Part shown: one piece after another, positions 26,256 to 34,424 of the stretch
How the letters are laid out: the number at the start of each line of letters is the position of its first letter
Position numbering within the stretch: position 1 is the first letter of the stretch
NCBI RefSeq assembly: GCF_000711195.1
Contig: NZ_JOMR01000001.1
Location: 2,044,216-2,108,215 of the forward strand
Direction: 5' to 3'
Length of the DNA: 64,000 nucleotides
DNA from: Thiomicrospira pelophila DSM 1534
Lineage (GTDB): Bacteria > Pseudomonadota > Gammaproteobacteria > Thiomicrospirales > Thiomicrospiraceae
Notes under the pieces: model-generated
The model's input: only the letters and a program-made list of their open reading frames with translations
What the model was told of the DNA's origin: nothing
Database searches by the model: none
Made by a program: the position numbers and the translations under genes

Positions 26256-26476
26256 AGACTAAGGTATAGCAGTGTTATCTCATCGTCCGCCTCTAACCAA
26301 AGATCATAGGTTTGAATTGCTCTAGACGCATTCTCTTCTCCAAGGTCTTGTCTGTAAGTATTTATAAAAGCACGAGCACAACTCTCACTCATTCCAGATT
26401 TTATTAGTTCCGACTCAAGATAAACCCAACATCCACCCATCAAACAATATGCTTTGATTCTATCTCTTAAATTCAT
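26252..26476 (-). CDS. Hypothetical protein, small helical
   Basis: 74 residues (MNLRDRIKAYCLMGGCWVYL), predicted helical, with an ARAFINTYRQDLGEEN stretch. No family recognised. Convergent with the 25923 gene. It could be an element-specific small regulator, but that is only position. Confidence 0.4.
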   Translation of the reverse strand: MNLRDRIKAYCLMGGCWVYLESELIKSGMSESCARAFINTYRQDLGEENASRAIQTYDLWLEADDEITLLYLSL

Positions 26477-26522
26477 ATGCCGTTATAATCTTTTCGCTGA
26501 ATTAGCAGCAAGTCCCAAACTA

Positions 26523-26735
26523 TTACTCTAAATTTAAAGACACCTGTCTTACATAGCTCTCCCAGGATTTATAGCATCTCAAGGAAACTTCAGATACTTT
26601 TGGCGCTGAGTCTGTAACATCAAGTTTTTTCTTAAGAAGAGACATCGTATCATTTACCCTTACTGCATGCGGATACTGCTTGCGATTCGGTATGAATTTT
26701 GAGTCTATAAAACCTCTGTAAATGTTTTTGGGCAC
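26523..26735 (-). CDS. Hypothetical small protein
   Basis: 70 basic residues (MPKNIYRGFIDSKFIPNRKQ). No family recognised and no strong ribosome binding site. It lies between the small gene at 26252 and the SIR2 gene, same strand. Could be a chance reading frame. Confidence 0.3.
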   Translation of the reverse strand: MPKNIYRGFIDSKFIPNRKQYPHAVRVNDTMSLLKKKLDVTDSAPKVSEVSLRCYKSWESYVRQVSLNLE

Positions 26736-26794
26736 TCTAAATAGGTATTTAAGAAACTAGTCTGGCACAGAATTTTAAATGCTCTCCAACCAAA

Positions 26795-27985
26795 CTATTT
26801 ATGCTTATCAATCAGCTTCTTAACGAGATTATTGCCCCATTCATATTCAACTGATAGCTTTACTCTAACTTTACCACCATCATTTACCAGGCCTGCTAGT
26901 TGAGCTAAATCCTTAGCATGCAAATCGGCCCAATTATTACTATGAGCGCTCTCGTACACTTCTTTAACTTCCATGTTGATGCCGTGCTTATTCAATGCCT
27001 TAAGCATTGAATAAGCACGCGCTTCATCCATGGGATGCCCAATTCCTGCACTAAAATTAATAACCCCTGAGAGTTCTTTAATTGCTTCAATTAATACCTT
27101 ATTCACGGCTTTAACCTTGGTTGCAAATGATAATGGAGTGTTAAGACTTATTTCTCTAATGATTCTTGGTATGTCTGAGTGCTCTCTATACCAAACTGGG
27201 ATAACACCCATATCACTGAGGCGTGCCGTCTCTTGTTCAATATCTTTAGCGTGCTTACCAAAACCCCTAACTAGTGCGTAATGCCAATTAAAAACACCAA
27301 CCTCTCGTGCTTTTTTTAAAAGCCTGATAGTATTTGGATCTTTCATCGACATGCCAACAAAAAGAACCGTTTTTGTCATTAGAATTGACAGCTGGATTAA
27401 ATTTGTTAAGCAATAGTGATCTTTATAAAGTTGTTCATAATCACTTTTAGACAAAATTATTTTCGATTCCTTAAACTCACTGCTTGTACCTAAACGTTCT
27501 AAATATCCGTGGGGGTGAAATATAGTTACATGATTATTGTTTAAATTAAACTTTTCACCATTAAGGACGACATCATGCTTAATTAGCTCTGTTGAAAAGG
27601 CCTCTTCTAAAAGATCATCAAAATTAAAACAAACGATGCTGTTAACACCTGAATGAGCAATAGCCAAAATACTTTCATTAATTACTACTTCCTCGCTTCC
27701 GTATAAACAGTCGGCTACGATAGAATTAAATTCTTCCCCTAAACACTTTCGTGCACAATCCGCAACATCATCTTTAATAATAGAGCCACGGTCAATGAGT
27801 GTTTTTTCAAGCAAATCCAATAACTGCTTCCAATCTGGAAGGCCACAGCTAGTTGAGATACCCGCGCCCAAGAAAAATGAAAGCTTGCGTTGGCGATTAA
27901 ATCCTAATAATTGGGTCAGTTGCTTTTCATACTCTAGTACGTGCACTTTTTTCTGATCTTTTCTTTTAGTTCTTTTCAAACTCAC
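26795..27985 (-). CDS. SIR2-domain protein paired with tnsE-like gene
   Basis: 396 residues. SIR2-like NAD-binding domain: FFLGAGISTSCGLPDW at about residue 37, the core VNSIVCFNFDDLLEEAF, the candidate catalytic His in IFHPHGYLERLG, SKSDYEQLY and VLFVGMSMKDPNTIRLL. After about residue 285 there is a separate C-terminal domain (INFSAGIGHPMDEARAYSML to the end), which I do not recognise. In defence systems such SIR2 domains hydrolyse NAD+. Its start is two bases after the stop of the tnsE-like gene, so both come from one transcript. That coupling suggests it protects, or is carried by, the transposon rather than being loose cargo. Activity is inferred from family. Confidence 0.85.
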   Translation of the reverse strand: MSLKRTKRKDQKKVHVLEYEKQLTQLLGFNRQRKLSFFLGAGISTSCGLPDWKQLLDLLEKTLIDRGSIIKDDVADCARKCLGEEFNSIVADCLYGSEEVVINESILAIAHSGVNSIVCFNFDDLLEEAFSTELIKHDVVLNGEKFNLNNNHVTIFHPHGYLERLGTSSEFKESKIILSKSDYEQLYKDHYCLTNLIQLSILMTKTVLFVGMSMKDPNTIRLLKKAREVGVFNWHYALVRGFGKHAKDIEQETARLSDMGVIPVWYREHSDIPRIIREISLNTPLSFATKVKAVNKVLIEAIKELSGVINFSAGIGHPMDEARAYSMLKALNKHGINMEVKEVYESAHSNNWADLHAKDLAQLAGLVNDGGKVRVKLSVEYEWGNNLVKKLIDKHK

Positions 27986-27987
27986 TA

Positions 27988-29739
27988 CTACCCAGACACC
28001 TTAGCCAAAACCCTACCCATCTTCTCAACCCATTCCATGCTACCAATCCTGTGAGTAAATGGCTTAAACTTGCCTTCCTTACCTAATAATGGCTTCAAAT
28101 CAATAACGGTTTTCTTTGCTGACATATGCTCACAAAGCCTACCAATAAAATCACTTGAAATTCTATCTACCATGAAGCAAGCCCCGCTAAATGTATCGGA
28201 CCCTTTATTTCTGTTGATTTCTACGATATAGCGCTTATATCCATCTGACATGGTTATTTGGATTAAAAGCATCTTTCTGCCACCATGATCTTTCATCCAT
28301 CCCGAAAAATCACTCGGTCGTAACCCTAATCGCGCACATAAGACGCTTAAGGCATTAATCTTATAGAATTCATCGGTAGTTACCCCATCCTCTTTTACAC
28401 AGGACACATCACAAACATTCGAGCCTAGAATATCCTTTAAAGCATTAAGTCCATTCCAGACATCTCCTAAAACACCTAACTGATCTACTCTTTCAGCATC
28501 TTCGTTTTCTAATTGAGCCACACGTGACTTAGTACCAAAAACTTCACCGGCTGATGCCTGAACACACTCTTGAAATACTTGAGTCGTCTCAAAATTTACT
28601 GGCTCGTTGTTTTCATTGTTATCAACCTCATAAACAGTGTTGATAACACCTTGACCAACTTCTGACTCAATTTCTGAAAGAATATAGGTTCTGCCCGCTA
28701 AGCGCCCTGGATCTTCGCTTGCAGTAACATGGGTCTCACGCGCTTTAATAATCTGTTGCCTTACAACTTGCTGACCATTAACTCCAACAGGGTTCTGCTG
28801 ATTTTGAGGTAAGGTTTTGTATACATTTACGGGAATCTCTTCAGGTGCAACAACACTCGTGACTCGAATTACCAAAAACCTTGTTTTTTTGTTATCAAGC
28901 CAAATTCCAGTAGCCGTAAACTTTAAACCCCGAGGATGATAAGGAAGTATTTCAGGGTAGCGATTAGGGTAAGGACGTCTATCCTCATCCAGCTCTGCGA
29001 TCTGAAGTGTTTCTTGAACATTATCGACAACACTTTGAACATCGGCGTTTTGAGCTAAATAGGCTAAAAAAACCAAGGGCACACTCCCCAGTCCGGTTCT
29101 GGGTTTAACCATATAATGATCACCCTCTTGTCCCCAATCTTCCAATTGAGACGTTAAAATGTCATCTTTTGATTTGGTTAACACAAGCCTACGTATTTCT
29201 TTTCTGGATGGAGTATATAGACCTGTTAATGTTTCCATTGCCGAAATCAAAACCTCTTCGCCATCAATGGATTTCATCCTATTAAGCTTAGCTCTCCTAT
29301 AGGTGGTCGTATTGTATCTATACAAACCCTCTTCAGATAAGTTTTGGCTCTCATCTTTGTTTGTTGCAACAAATGGTAACTTAAACCTTGGGCTGGGAAT
29401 ATATGGCCTTTCCTTATTTTCTGGGCTTCTTTCATACATATCGATGACATCTGGCCGCTTTGCACTGAAGTCAAATTCAAAAACTTTTGACTCTAACTGT
29501 TGACCACAAATCTCAGTTACCGTTCTTGTTAATTCACCATCACGCCAGCAAGTACCAACTCTCAAAGCATCAAGCTCCGTCACTCCAACCAAAATCGTAT
29601 ATAGGTCGTTTGTGGACGTGTTTTGAACAGCAACTTCCACTAATGGATTTGAAAGGAAGTTACTGTTTTTACGGACAGCTCCATACCACTTAACCTCATA
29701 CTCTTGACCATCTTTTGGGAAAGCTTGGATTACGACCAT
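27988..29739 (-). CDS. tnsE: TnsE-like target-selection protein
   Basis: 583 residues (Tn7 TnsE is 538). I base the call on remembered TnsE features: a central strand HPRGLKFTATGIWLDNKKTR matching the GWKLHVKG region, a C-terminal core with LLIQITMSDGYKRYIVEINR corresponding to the LLEVDASDGVKMLST stretch, and an end FTHRIGSMEWVEKMGRVL similar to the ELQVSREDMEGWAERV end. In Tn7 TnsE directs insertion into replicating and conjugating DNA through the sliding clamp. Here it is not beside tniQ but alone at the opposite end, reading inward, with its start about 110 bases from the terminus. A profile search is needed to be certain. Confidence 0.6.
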   Translation of the reverse strand: MVVIQAFPKDGQEYEVKWYGAVRKNSNFLSNPLVEVAVQNTSTNDLYTILVGVTELDALRVGTCWRDGELTRTVTEICGQQLESKVFEFDFSAKRPDVIDMYERSPENKERPYIPSPRFKLPFVATNKDESQNLSEEGLYRYNTTTYRRAKLNRMKSIDGEEVLISAMETLTGLYTPSRKEIRRLVLTKSKDDILTSQLEDWGQEGDHYMVKPRTGLGSVPLVFLAYLAQNADVQSVVDNVQETLQIAELDEDRRPYPNRYPEILPYHPRGLKFTATGIWLDNKKTRFLVIRVTSVVAPEEIPVNVYKTLPQNQQNPVGVNGQQVVRQQIIKARETHVTASEDPGRLAGRTYILSEIESEVGQGVINTVYEVDNNENNEPVNFETTQVFQECVQASAGEVFGTKSRVAQLENEDAERVDQLGVLGDVWNGLNALKDILGSNVCDVSCVKEDGVTTDEFYKINALSVLCARLGLRPSDFSGWMKDHGGRKMLLIQITMSDGYKRYIVEINRNKGSDTFSGACFMVDRISSDFIGRLCEHMSAKKTVIDLKPLLGKEGKFKPFTHRIGSMEWVEKMGRVLAKVSG

Positions 29740-29801
29740 AAGTAACCATCCTTTCCAGGGAAGATGACGTTAAAACCAAGAAGAACAAGGGATATGGTGT
29801 T

Positions 29802-29846
29802 GTAGAATTTATTTCTGGAAAGTAGAATTAATTTTTGTAAATGACA
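29802..29846. repeat. Transposon end, tnsE side: terminal repeat and two TnsB-type sites
   Basis: Read inward from 29846: TGTCATTT, then AAATTAATTCTAC near 29836-29822 and AAATAAATTCTAC near 29816-29802. Spacing is 20 bases and the motifs match those at the tnsA end. Only two clear copies are seen here against four at the other end, the asymmetry usual for Tn7-type ends. Confidence 0.85.
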
Positions 29847-29851
29847 ACCGC
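29847..29851. repeat. Target site duplication ACCGC, tnsE side
   Basis: ACCGC directly after the terminal AAATGACA; partner of 12865-12869. Confidence 0.97.
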
Positions 29852-30692
29852 CACCGATAATAGCCGCTGCGGATGAGGTGTGATGCGGGCTTCTTAATTG
29901 GCGCTGGAAAAACTGGGTGGGTTTTAAACGCTCACCGGCCACCGAGCGTAGCGCGGCAACTTCGAGCGCTTGGTTCTCGTCTAACGGCGGCATTAAAGTC
30001 ACCAAACGCTGGGCTAACATACTTTTTCCCGCCCCCGGCGGCCCCACCATTAACAACGAATGCTGACCACTCGCCGCCACTTCCAACGCGCGCTTGGCTT
30101 GATGTTGACCGCGCACATCGGCCAAATCTACGCCATAATTTAAATCCTGTTCGACCCGCGCGGGCGGCGTATTTAAGGCGGTGCCCTCGATTAAATAACG
30201 ACAGACGTCTAACAAATGCGCCGCGCCTAAAATATCACTATCACTTAACAAGGACGCTTCCACCAGGCCTGGCAGTGGAATCACCGAGCAATGTTCAGCG
30301 GCTTTGGCTTTAATTAAGGCCGGCAGTAAACCGCTCACAATGCGCAACTCGCCATTTAGACCTAACTCGCCATAAAACTCGTGGCCTTCTAAAGCTTTCG
30401 CAGGAAGCTGGCCAGTGGCAACAAGCACGGCGAGCGCGATAGGTAAATCAAATCGGCTACCGGCTTTTGGTAGGTCAGCGGGCGCAAGGTTAATCGTGAT
30501 GCGTTTGGGTGGCAAATCAAATCCACTATTTAACAAGGCGCTGCGCACACGATCTTTACTTTCTTTTACTGAGGTTTCTGGCAAACCGACAATCGATAAG
30601 CTCGGCAAGCCATTTGAAGCATGCACTTCGACTTGTACCAAGGGCGCATCCATGCCGACTAAAGCACGACTTTGTACGCAGGCGAAACTCAA
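29847..30692 (-). pseudogene. comM: comM, 5' part, cut off by transposon
   Basis: N-terminal 282 codons of ComM, from MSFACVQSRALVGMDAPLVQVEVH through the ChlI-type domain, Walker A SLLMVGPPGAGKSMLAQRL and SPHHTSSAAAIIGGG. Beyond 29847 the frame runs on into the transposon for about 39 more codons and then stops, so a 320-residue hybrid lacking the Walker B could be made. Without repair, branch-migration help in transformation should be lost. It follows ubiK by three bases. Confidence 0.95.
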
Positions 30693-30695
30693 ACT

Positions 30696-30962
30696 TTAAG
30701 CCTGTTCGTTTGGGCTGACAGGTTGCTGAGTTTCCCAGTCAGCCAGGCGCTTTTCGAGTGCCTCAAGTTTGGCGCGCGTTTTCGCTAGTACCGCTGTTTG
30801 GGTATCAAATTCTTCACGCGTCACCACATCCATTTCTTGTAGCGCACTTTGAAGTTTCGCTTTAATTTGTGATTTTAAAGCGTCTGGCGCTTGCCCCATT
30901 TCAGGCGGAATCGCGTCCAGAATTTTGCGTGCAACCCCTTCTAACTGCTGTGGATTAAACAT
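30696..30962 (-). CDS. ubiK: Ubiquinone biosynthesis accessory factor UbiK
   Basis: 88-residue BMFP/YqiC-family protein (MFNPQQLEGVARKILDAIP), amphipathic N-terminus and a C-terminal coiled coil (REEFDTQTAVLAKTRAKLEA). UbiK works with UbiJ in the soluble Ubi complex that makes ubiquinone. First gene of the ubiK-comM transcript. Confidence 0.93.
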   Translation of the reverse strand: MFNPQQLEGVARKILDAIPPEMGQAPDALKSQIKAKLQSALQEMDVVTREEFDTQTAVLAKTRAKLEALEKRLADWETQQPVSPNEQA

Positions 30963-31120
30963 ATTGCGATCCTTTTAGTCTAATAAACGTTAACCGTGCA
31001 AAGGTCTCTTTTAGGGATTATACGATTTTTACTTGCTTTCTAGGGCAAAGCTGGCAAAACTATCGGATGCTAACGATCTGTAGCATGAGCATGATGCTGA
31101 TTAAGTTTATCACTTAGCTT

Positions 31121-32641
31121 GTGATTTTAGCCACCGCCTGTTTTATTATGAGGTCCATCTTGCCAAAATGTGATCAAGACAACCCTTCTATCGCTTTGAG
31201 CGCTAATGAATCACGCCATACATTACTGGGCGAGACGATTCAACCACAAGCGCAAAAACACACCAACCTTAGTGGTATTCGCGCTTTAGCCAACCCACAT
31301 GATGCGTTTGCGGCGCGTGCATTGTTAATCCAGCTAGCTGAAAAAACACTCGATATTCAATATTACATTTGGCGTAAAGATATCACCGGCATGCTTTTAC
31401 TGGAAGCTTTACACGAAGCCGCTGAGCGTGGTGTGCGGGTAAGGTTATTACTCGACGATAACGGTACGCGTAACCTAGATAAAGAGCTTAGCGCCTTAGA
31501 CAGTCACCCGAATATTAAAGCTCGGTTATTTAACCCATTTCATATTCGTCACCCCAAATGGTTTGGGTTTATCACTCATTTTTCACGTGCTAATCGACGT
31601 ATGCACAACAAACTATTTATTGCGGATAATCAAATGGCAATTGTAGGGGGCCGCAATATTGGGGATGAATACTTTGGCGCAACTGAAAGCTTATTGTTTG
31701 CAGATCTTGATGTCGCCGCAATCGGCGAGGTCGTACCGCATGTTTCGGCCGACTTTGATCGCTATTGGTCAAGTCCAGCCGTCAGCCCAATTAACACAGT
31801 TATCCCTCGTGCTAAATTAGATTTAGACACCCTAAGACATACCGCTTCCAATATTCAAATCAACCCAGCGGCTGAACTTTATGTCGCCGCGATGAGCGAA
31901 TCGGACTTGATACGTGAACTACTCGAGGGTGAGCTGAAATTTGATTGGCGCGCGGTCAGCATGTTGAGCGATGATCCAGCTAAAGGACTTGGGCTAGCTA
32001 AACCAAGCAGCTTAATCAGCCATCAGCTTGAACAGGTTATTGGTCAGCCGAATCAGCAAGTCACGTTAATCTCGCCCTACTTTGTTCCCACTAAAGCGGG
32101 AGCTCAAGTATTTGTGGAGATGGTTAAGCGCGGAATTAAAGTACGCATCCTAACCAATTCTTTAGCCGCCACCAATATAGTAGCGGTGCATGGAGGTTAT
32201 GCCAAGCACCGACGAGAACTTCTCGCTGGAGGTGTTGAATTATTTGAAATGCGGCGTGGTAAACAGTCCAAAATTAAACCCAAAAAACTTGGCCCCTTTG
32301 GAAGCTCGGCCACGAGTCTGCACGCTAAAACCTTTGCGATAGACAGCCAGCGCGTATTTGTTGGTTCGTTTAATTTTGATCCCCGTTCGACTCATCTAAA
32401 TACTGAACTTGGGTTTATCATCGACAGCCCGCCCCTTGCCAAAACCATCGAGCAGTACTTTGATCAGGATATCCCCGCCAACGCCTATCAAGTTGAATTA
32501 AACAAACAAAATCAACTGGTTTGGGTTGAACATCAAACTAATACACAAATATTAACTCACCATCAAGAACCTTCAGCCAGTCTTTGGCGGCGCATACGAT
32601 CTAAATTCTGGTCTATTTTACCGATTGAATGGTTACTTTGA
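31121..32641 (+). CDS. Phospholipase D-family protein (cardiolipin synthase-like)
   Basis: 506 residues with two HKD motifs: MHNKLFIADNQMAIVGGRN at about residue 165 and LHAKTFAIDSQRVFVGSFNFD at about 405. These are the catalytic pair for phosphatidyl transfer. Length and layout are close to ClsC (YmdC), which makes cardiolipin from PG and PE, but that enzyme needs a partner (YmdB) that is not in the window. Start is taken as GTG 31121; an ATG at 31148 (MRSILPKC) is also possible and neither has a good ribosome binding site. A short N-terminal hydrophobic segment is visible. Confidence 0.88.
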   Translation: MILATACFIMRSILPKCDQDNPSIALSANESRHTLLGETIQPQAQKHTNLSGIRALANPHDAFAARALLIQLAEKTLDIQYYIWRKDITGMLLLEALHEAAERGVRVRLLLDDNGTRNLDKELSALDSHPNIKARLFNPFHIRHPKWFGFITHFSRANRRMHNKLFIADNQMAIVGGRNIGDEYFGATESLLFADLDVAAIGEVVPHVSADFDRYWSSPAVSPINTVIPRAKLDLDTLRHTASNIQINPAAELYVAAMSESDLIRELLEGELKFDWRAVSMLSDDPAKGLGLAKPSSLISHQLEQVIGQPNQQVTLISPYFVPTKAGAQVFVEMVKRGIKVRILTNSLAATNIVAVHGGYAKHRRELLAGGVELFEMRRGKQSKIKPKKLGPFGSSATSLHAKTFAIDSQRVFVGSFNFDPRSTHLNTELGFIIDSPPLAKTIEQYFDQDIPANAYQVELNKQNQLVWVEHQTNTQILTHHQEPSASLWRRIRSKFWSILPIEWLL

Positions 32642-32724
32642 TGCTGACGGATATTAACATTTAAGGCTTAATTCGCATTTAAGTGATAATATCTACCCAA
32701 TAACCTTACCCGGAGTGCCAGAAA

Positions 32725-33762
32725 ATGTCGGATGAACAAGAAAGCCTAGTTAAAGCACGTAAAATTTTTGAGCGTATTAGCGAGGTATTTAGCGAACAAG
32801 ACATCACTCCCAGCCCTCTAAACTACCAGGTCTGGTATGAATATTTCAAAGGGGACAAACCCCAGTTTCGTCAAGAAATGGATGCGATTCTCAATGATCC
32901 ATTTGGCTATAACGATCGCACGGGGCGACGTTTATTTGATGCGCATTTAAAAGACGAAAAGCCAAGTAGTAATTTAGATCGCGTGTTTAAACGTTTATTA
33001 GATGCCATGGTTAAAAAAATGAGTGCTTGGACCGACAAACTGGCCTCACAAAACCAGCAGCTTGATGATTACGCTTTACGTTTATCCGAGCCTAATCTGG
33101 ATCCGGAAAAACTTAAAGCTTTAACCGACTCGATTTTGCATACCACTCGAGACCTACGTCATAACAGCCAAGACGTTCAGCATGATTTAGTGCAAGCCAG
33201 CTTAGAAATCCAAACTTTACGTGAACAGCTGATTGAAGCGCGTGCTGAAAGTATGCAAGATGAGTTGACCGAATTAGGTAACCGCAAAGCTTTTAACATT
33301 CGCCTAGAGGAGTTGGCCGAAGAGTTTGCTGAACAGCCAGATCAGCTGCACTTAATCTTGATTGATATTGATCATTTCAAAAGTTTCAACGATCGGTTTG
33401 GGCATTTGGTAGGCGACAGCGTGTTACGTTATTTTGCAAATTTATTACGCAACAAACAACGTCCAAAAAATGTATTGTGTCGCTATGGTGGCGAAGAGTT
33501 TGCAATTATTATGAATGATTCGAGCCTAGAGCAAGCCCAAGATTGCGCCGAAAAATTGCGCACGGCCTTAAAACAGGCGAAACTAAAACGTCGTGGCACC
33601 AATGAAGTTTTGCCGGAAATTACCGCTTCTTTTGGTATCGCGCAATATCGTGCGGGCGAACAGCTGGACAACTTTGTGGCGCGTGCAGATGAGATGCTGT
33701 ACAAGGCCAAACAAACCGGACGAGATCAGGTTATAACGGAGTTTGATACGCCAGCTTCCTAA
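32725..33762 (+). CDS. Diguanylate cyclase (GGDEF)
   Basis: 345 residues. C-terminal GGDEF domain with the active-site form RYGGEEFAI and DELTELGNRKAFNIRLEEL at its start, LIDIDHFKSFNDRFGHLVGDSVL in the middle; so it should make c-di-GMP. The product-inhibition RxxD is not seen (RPKN at that place). The N-terminal half (about 1-170) is a soluble helical/coiled-coil sensor without membrane segments. Convergent with the SPOR gene by a 4-base overlap. Confidence 0.95.
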   Translation: MSDEQESLVKARKIFERISEVFSEQDITPSPLNYQVWYEYFKGDKPQFRQEMDAILNDPFGYNDRTGRRLFDAHLKDEKPSSNLDRVFKRLLDAMVKKMSAWTDKLASQNQQLDDYALRLSEPNLDPEKLKALTDSILHTTRDLRHNSQDVQHDLVQASLEIQTLREQLIEARAESMQDELTELGNRKAFNIRLEELAEEFAEQPDQLHLILIDIDHFKSFNDRFGHLVGDSVLRYFANLLRNKQRPKNVLCRYGGEEFAIIMNDSSLEQAQDCAEKLRTALKQAKLKRRGTNEVLPEITASFGIAQYRAGEQLDNFVARADEMLYKAKQTGRDQVITEFDTPAS

Positions 33763-34424
33763 TCAGGTTGAATTCGCACCACTCGCGTATCGGCCCCTAA
33801 ACGGCGCAATTCATTACGCTGTTGATTCATCACTAAACGATCGGTAAATGGCCCCAGCATAATGCGGTAATAGCGGCCTCGCTGAGTATCAATCGGCGCA
33901 ATATCAACCTTACGCTGTTGATTTGATAAACGCACTTGTTCGCGCTGGGCTTGCTCTAACTCTGCAAATGAACCGGCCTGAATCCACATAGGTTCAGGCA
34001 ATTCTATCGGCAAAGGTTCAACATCGACCACCACCTCAGTATTAGGCAAATCCTCATAAAAGGTAAATTGGGTTTTCACTACCGGCTCATTTAAATCGTC
34101 TGCCTCCGTCGTAACAGATGTTTCAACCGGCTCTTGAAGTTCGATCACTTGCTTTTCAACTTCAACAGATTCAGTGGATGTCGCCTGATAAACTTGACTG
34201 GCACGAGAGTCAGAAGCTTTGACACCTTGCGAAGCAAAGTGTTTAACCACAAAAAATGCGGTGACCAACAGGGCGCTGAGTAACAAGCCCGCCAACCATA
34301 GCATTTGACTCGAACTAAACGAAGTACCAGGCCTGGTGCTGTCAAAACTAGAATCGGAATCGATTTGAGATTTGCGCTGGTAGGTCTTACGACGCACTGG
34401 CGCATGTCGAAAATCCTGCGCCAT
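33759..34424 (-). CDS. SPOR-domain protein downstream of argS
   Basis: 221 residues. One membrane helix at about 45-65 (MLWLAGLLLSALLVTAFFVV), a low-complexity Glu/Val/Thr periplasmic linker, and a C-terminal SPOR domain (WIQAGSFAELEQAQREQVRL to RLGADTRVVRI) that binds denuded peptidoglycan at division sites. Single-pass FtsN-like architecture; true FtsN is commonly found next to argS/priA in gammaproteobacteria, so FtsN is possible. Start overlaps the argS stop. Confidence 0.85.
   Translation of the reverse strand: MAQDFRHAPVRRKTYQRKSQIDSDSSFDSTRPGTSFSSSQMLWLAGLLLSALLVTAFFVVKHFASQGVKASDSRASQVYQATSTESVEVEKQVIELQEPVETSVTTEADDLNEPVVKTQFTFYEDLPNTEVVVDVEPLPIELPEPMWIQAGSFAELEQAQREQVRLSNQQRKVDIAPIDTQRGRYYRIMLGPFTDRLVMNQQRNELRRLGADTRVVRIQPD

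Larger units (their letters stand above)
12870..29846 (+). mobile_element. Tn7-like transposon inserted in comM (16,977 bp)
   Basis: Bounded by perfect 8-bp inverted ends, TGTCATTT at 12870 and AAATGACA ending at 29846, with similarity continuing for about 30 bases. Flanked by the 5-bp duplication ACCGC. One end carries tnsA-tnsB-tnsC-tniQ and a zinc-ribbon gene; the other carries a tnsE-like gene. comM is a known target of Tn6022/AbaR-type elements, and as I recall the same ACCGC duplication is described there. Cargo runs from about 19.1 to 28.0 kb. The element is visibly richer in A+T than the flanks and has no exact CCAGGCCTGG copy, both pointing to foreign origin. Core genes all look intact, so it may be mobile. 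Confidence 0.97.

Noticed and set aside
29873..30313. 146-codon open frame on the plus strand opposite comM
   Set aside because: Lies antisense to conserved comM coding sequence with no ribosome binding site; low-complexity composition typical of a shadow frame.
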